NCBI GenBank assembly: GCA_963995505.1 | Contig: OZ023184.1 | Coordinates: 3,162,001-3,226,000, forward strand | Reading direction: 5' to 3' | Length of the DNA stretch: 64,000 nt | Source: Hypericum androsaemum | Taxonomy: Eukaryota; Streptophyta; Magnoliopsida; Malpighiales; Hypericaceae | In this document: in pieces, positions 60,331 through 64,000 of the stretch | Layout: every line of letters begins with the position of its first letter | Position numbering within the stretch: position 1 is the first letter of the stretch | Position numbers and translations under genes: made by a program | Notes under the pieces: model-generated | Database searches by the model: none | Seen by the model: the letters and a program-made list of their open reading frames with translations, nothing else | What the model was told of the DNA's origin: nothing

Positions 60331-61084
60331 CTGAGCGCATTCGTTTATTCAGCTTGTTATTTTGCCATGGCAGGTTGATAACAAATGCGGAGCAACTACA
60401 ATGGCATTTCACGGAGGATGATATGTGCCTGAGATGTGGTATATATTATGAGTCTTCGATGTATATATCTCGTGATTGCAGTTTCTTCAGGGCGGTGTAG
60501 TCGTCCCTCCTCCCACGGCCCCCTCAGGACTTCTACACGGAGACTGACCCGCAGGTGGCTTTGGGCCAACATCTCGACTGCAACTACCTCCACAGCTGGT
60601 ACCCAGTGGTCGAAAACCTTTATGACAACCTGCTGGTGGTTATGGCGTTGGCGGAGTGACTCTGCCTTTCGACCAGATATCATATCGGGGCACCCCCCTC
60701 CCCCTCCCTGAGCGCATTCATTTATTCAGCTTGTTATTTTGCCATGGCAGGTTGATAACAAATGCGGAGCAACTACAATGGCATTTCACGGAGGATGATA
60801 TGTGCCTGAGATGTGGTATATATTATGAGTCTTCGATGTATATATCTCGTGATTGCAGTTTCTTCAGGGCGGTGTCGTCGTCCCTCCTCCCACGGCCCCC
60901 TCAGGACTTCTACACGGAGACTGACCCGCAGGTGGCTTTGGGCCAACATCTCGACTGCAACTACCTCCACAGCTGGTACCCAGTGGTCGAAAACCTTTAT
61001 GACAGCCTGTTGGTGGTTATGGCGTTGGCGGAGTGACTCTGCCTTCCGACCAGATATCATATCGGGGCACCCCCCCCCCCCCCC
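60331..61084. repeat. 377-bp tandem duplication inside a LINE remnant
   Basis: Positions 60331-60707 and 60708-61084 are two direct copies with only a handful of substitutions (for example GTGTAG/GTGTCG and CAACCTGCTGG/CAGCCTGTTGG). Each copy ends in a C-rich stretch: interrupted in copy 1, and a run of 17 C (61069-61085) in copy 2. Confidence 0.93.
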
Positions 61085-61660
61085 CTTCATCATCTCACAA
61101 GCACAGGAGTTTGATCATGACGCAAGATCTTAGTATCTTGGCAGCGTCCCGTGGAGGACTTCGTCAAGCTCAATACAGATGAAGCTTCGATGGGCAACCC
61201 GAGACCCGTCGATGCAGGTGGTATCATCCGCGACTCTGGTAGATTTTGGGTATACGATTTTGCCAGGGTCATTGGGAGCTGCATTTCCTTGGCTGCAGAG
61301 CTCTGGGTCTAGATCCTAAGATTTGAGCTAACTTGGTAAAGGGGCCTACGGAGGGTCCATGTGGAGATGGATTCGTCACTGGTCATCCTCTGCGTATGAG
61401 GGGATGCTGACCGGGGCTCACCTTTTGGCAATGCTGATCTCGAGAGCACGAGAGCTGCTAACGAGAGACTGGGAGATTGGCATCCAGCATACTTGGCGGG
61501 AGGGCAACCGAGTGGCGGACGTACTCTCCAAGCAAGGAGTCTCGTATGATTATGTAGTATCTGATGTACCATTGGCTTCTTGTACTGAGGTGTATTTAGA
61601 TGACTTGCCTGGAGTTAGCCTCCCTCGCTGTACTCATGTGGTCAGTGATGATTTACAATG
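60340..61660 (+). pseudogene. Degenerate non-LTR retrotransposon 3' part (zf-RVT and RNase H)
   Basis: The duplicated part encodes a reverse-transcriptase zinc-binding segment (RLITNAEQLQWHF, MCLRCGIYYESSMYISRDC). After it, from about 61140, is a plant LINE RNase H: FVKLNTDEASMGNPRPVDAG, GIIRDSGRFWVYDFARVIGS and SLAAELW, then a stop and frame change, then ARELLTRDWEIGIQHTWREG and NRVADVLSKQ up to about 61660. Stops and frameshifts show it is dead. It is also similar to free-standing RNase H-like pseudogenes, which cannot be excluded. The 5' part of a LINE (endonuclease, RT core) is absent here. Confidence 0.78.
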
Positions 61661-64000
61661 ATCAGTTCCAGCGGTATCAACATCAAGGCGGGCCACTTTG
61701 GCCTTGCCGAGGTGCTCTTTCCCTTTTGCAGGTTTTTCCCACAGATTTTTCCGCAAGAGAGTTTTACTGAGACCGGCGGCCGCAACCTCGAAAAAGAAAA
61801 TTCCTTTACTGAGGCCAGTAGCCATCAGGATGAGGAGCTTAGTCCTCTCGAGAGGAGGTTGGATTATGGATGGTTTATTTTGTGACTGATGTATTTGTAC
61901 TTATTTTTTTTTATCTATATAGGAGTCTGACCCTACTATTTTTACTTAAAAAATGAGGCTACCGATAGTAAGCTCGCAAGAGAGAGTTCTAAACTATGTA
62001 AATATTATAATTAACAAAAATTTATTTACCAAAACCTCTTTTAGAATGAAGGAAAAAAATGGTAGTTGTTGATCCCATGCTTCCTAACTGTAATTTGATG
62101 TCTCGCATATTAAAAATATAGCAATTAAAGGCCCAATTAAGGGGAGAAATAAAAAAAAGTCGTCACAAAAAAGAAATAAAATAAGAAAAATAATCTCAGG
62201 GCGGTGGCCATTTAAGAAGGTTTCCTATTTCATATTGGGAATTATTTCCCATGGCCGAAGTCAATAGAGTAATATACTCACTGAGGAATTGTTTTATTTT
62301 TCTTAAAGGAAGTTTAATTGAGGAATTGGAGATTCTTGGCGTAAGGAATTATTGGGATGCAGGCGTTGTGAGATGCACGTAACGGCCACTGCCAGCATCA
62401 GCTGTAGCTACTAGCCCAAAGTAAAGCATCAAAAAGCGGAGCTGCTATACGTTACATTATATAATGGATTAATAACTAAGCATAATCAAGAAGTTTTGAC
62501 TTCGAACATTTAAGAACACAATAGTGTTAAATATTTGTTGAGAAAATTTTATTTCTTTCCAAAGATCCTACAAGGCTCGAAACTGTATTAATCAGACTTG
62601 AACGCTTGATCTTTAGATGTCAGGTGATATGAACCAAAAGAAATAGAATAAATTAACAAATAATAATTTTATTATTATTGATCGTATAAATTAACTGGTA
62701 AGAGGTTATGCAAACTGATAAAAGGTCGTGGTTCAAGTAGCTCTGTTAAAATTTGGTATTGAGAATTTTGTTGTCCCATTTAATTTGACTCGACTAAAAT
62801 CTAGATTAGTTAATTCTTTTCAGATTTTTGGTGAATTTCACCATGGTTCATGCTACAACAATTTAACATTTTTGTTCTTTGCTTCCAATACTCGATGATC
62901 CGTTGGTTTGGTTTCTTCAAGTACTCTCCTACTACTACTTCTCCACTTCCTTGGAAGCCAATGTATACCAAACTGGAATGTTGAACCAATCTTTTAAAAT
63001 ATTTGTGGCTCGGAAGATGGGCAACAAGTTTGCCAATTTTTTTGGCAACTATTATTTTAATGGGCAGAGTTCAGTTTTCCACTCCACTCCAAAAATTGAG
63101 ATGTGTTATTTTGGCTTTCGGTTTCTTAATTAGTTTAGGACGTTGAACCCTTCTCTTTCAAAAGAAAAGAATGGATGTTGGGTGCCAGAAGTCAGATATT
63201 GGATTAGAACTTGAGAATATAACTTAAGAAATTAATGTGAGAAACTAAAATAATTCATCTATTTACTCCCCTCCTAATAAAATTGATCAACTAGACACTA
63301 GTAAACTTAGTCAATAGACTCAATACCTTATATTCGTTTTATTTGAACATTTACATTTAGATGAAATGACAGAATTTATAGGAACCATATCTTTATTTTA
63401 TTACCCTTATCCGTCGGATTATGTATTTTAGACGGAAATCTTTTTATCCTAAAAATCCGGGTATATTAGAGTTTGGAACTGAATTTAGATCGGGTCAAAA
63501 TCAACAAATCATACACTCATAAAATTTAGATCCGATCAAAATAAACGAATTTGGAATTTGTCATCCTTATTTAGCAGATTGTACTTGATCTTAATTTTTA
63601 TAAAAGGAGGTTGTACCTTATCTTAATGATTAGCTAAAAGTCTAACAATCACATAACTCGTTGATTCGTTGCTGTACAGGAAGAATTGAGAACCCACCGG
63701 CTATACTGAGTAGCAATGGCCACAAGGGATCTTATTCAATTTCCATTTTTTTTCTTAATCGTAATTAAATCCTAATTGTGAGTTCCACGGAGATAATTAT
63801 ATGCATTAACCATGTGATTAGATACGCAGTTGCCAACATTATTTGGCCTAAAAACAACATGTCATGTCTTGTCCTTCACTTCGTTTTCTAATTAAAAATT
63901 ATTAGGTAAACTACTATCAGGTTCTTGGGGTATGGACATCCTACCTTCCGCGTCCTTTGGTTTCTAAAAATGATATTCCCGTCCCTCGTGTTTGATTTTA
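61661..64000. other. Intergenic DNA to window end
   Basis: The first 230 bp may be the tail of the LINE remnant (T-rich stretch at 61900-61912). The rest is AT-rich without a recognised gene. The ORF at 62879-63133 has no identifiable domain. Confidence 0.4.

Overview
The window is nuclear DNA of a flowering plant, most likely a eudicot. The genes have many short GT-AG introns, the intergenic DNA is AT-rich, and plant-specific families are present (RABC2, an EAR-type ZAT zinc finger, MORN-type PIP5K, NodGS, a Tat-type Ty3/gypsy element). I cannot name the species from sequence alone. No rRNA, tRNA, CRISPR array or bacterial-type operon was seen.

Layout. 1-2114: repeat-rich intergenic DNA with MITE-like inverted repeats. 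2115-7803 (+): NodGS/FluG-type amidohydrolase-glutamine synthetase fusion, 18 exons. 9153-9552: solo LTR close to the 3' end of the next gene. 9751-15487 (-): WDR3/Utp12, a ribosome-biogenesis WD40 protein, 12 exons. 15488-23334: intergenic, with one TIR element built around a 23-bp minisatellite (15839-16196) and a second solo LTR (19681-20428). 23445-26966 (+): MORN-repeat phosphatidylinositol-4-phosphate 5-kinase, 8 exons. 27576-30055 (-): splicing factor SF3A2, 7 exons. 30056-34527: AT-rich intergenic DNA with a third solo LTR (32898-33153). 34528-50748: one complete 16.2-kb LTR retrotransposon of the Tat type (5-bp target duplication ATTAT). 52048-53930 (+): small GTPase RABC2, 6 exons. 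56981-57961 (-): intronless C2H2 zinc-finger repressor of the ZAT5 type. 60331-61660: LINE remnant, part of it tandemly duplicated. The rest is intergenic.

The most interesting region is the retrotransposon. Between integrase and the 3' LTR it carries, on the opposite strand, a gene of six exons whose five introns all keep frame. It encodes a plant mobile domain protein with a proline-rich linker and a coiled-coil tail, interrupted by a single in-frame TGA. The sense gag-protease frame contains four in-frame stop codons. The pol frame is offset from it, and integrase is split by a 478-bp hAT-type MITE with an exact 8-bp target duplication. The two LTRs are nearly identical apart from a minisatellite length difference, so the insertion is recent although the coding copy is damaged.

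The host genes are unrelated housekeeping or signalling genes (nitrogen-type metabolism, SSU processome, phosphoinositide signalling, U2 snRNP, membrane traffic, transcriptional repression). They do not form a cluster. Exon boundaries were assigned by hand from GT/AG sites, reading frame and remembered family sequences, with phase checked across each gene. UTRs and transcription starts were not determined.
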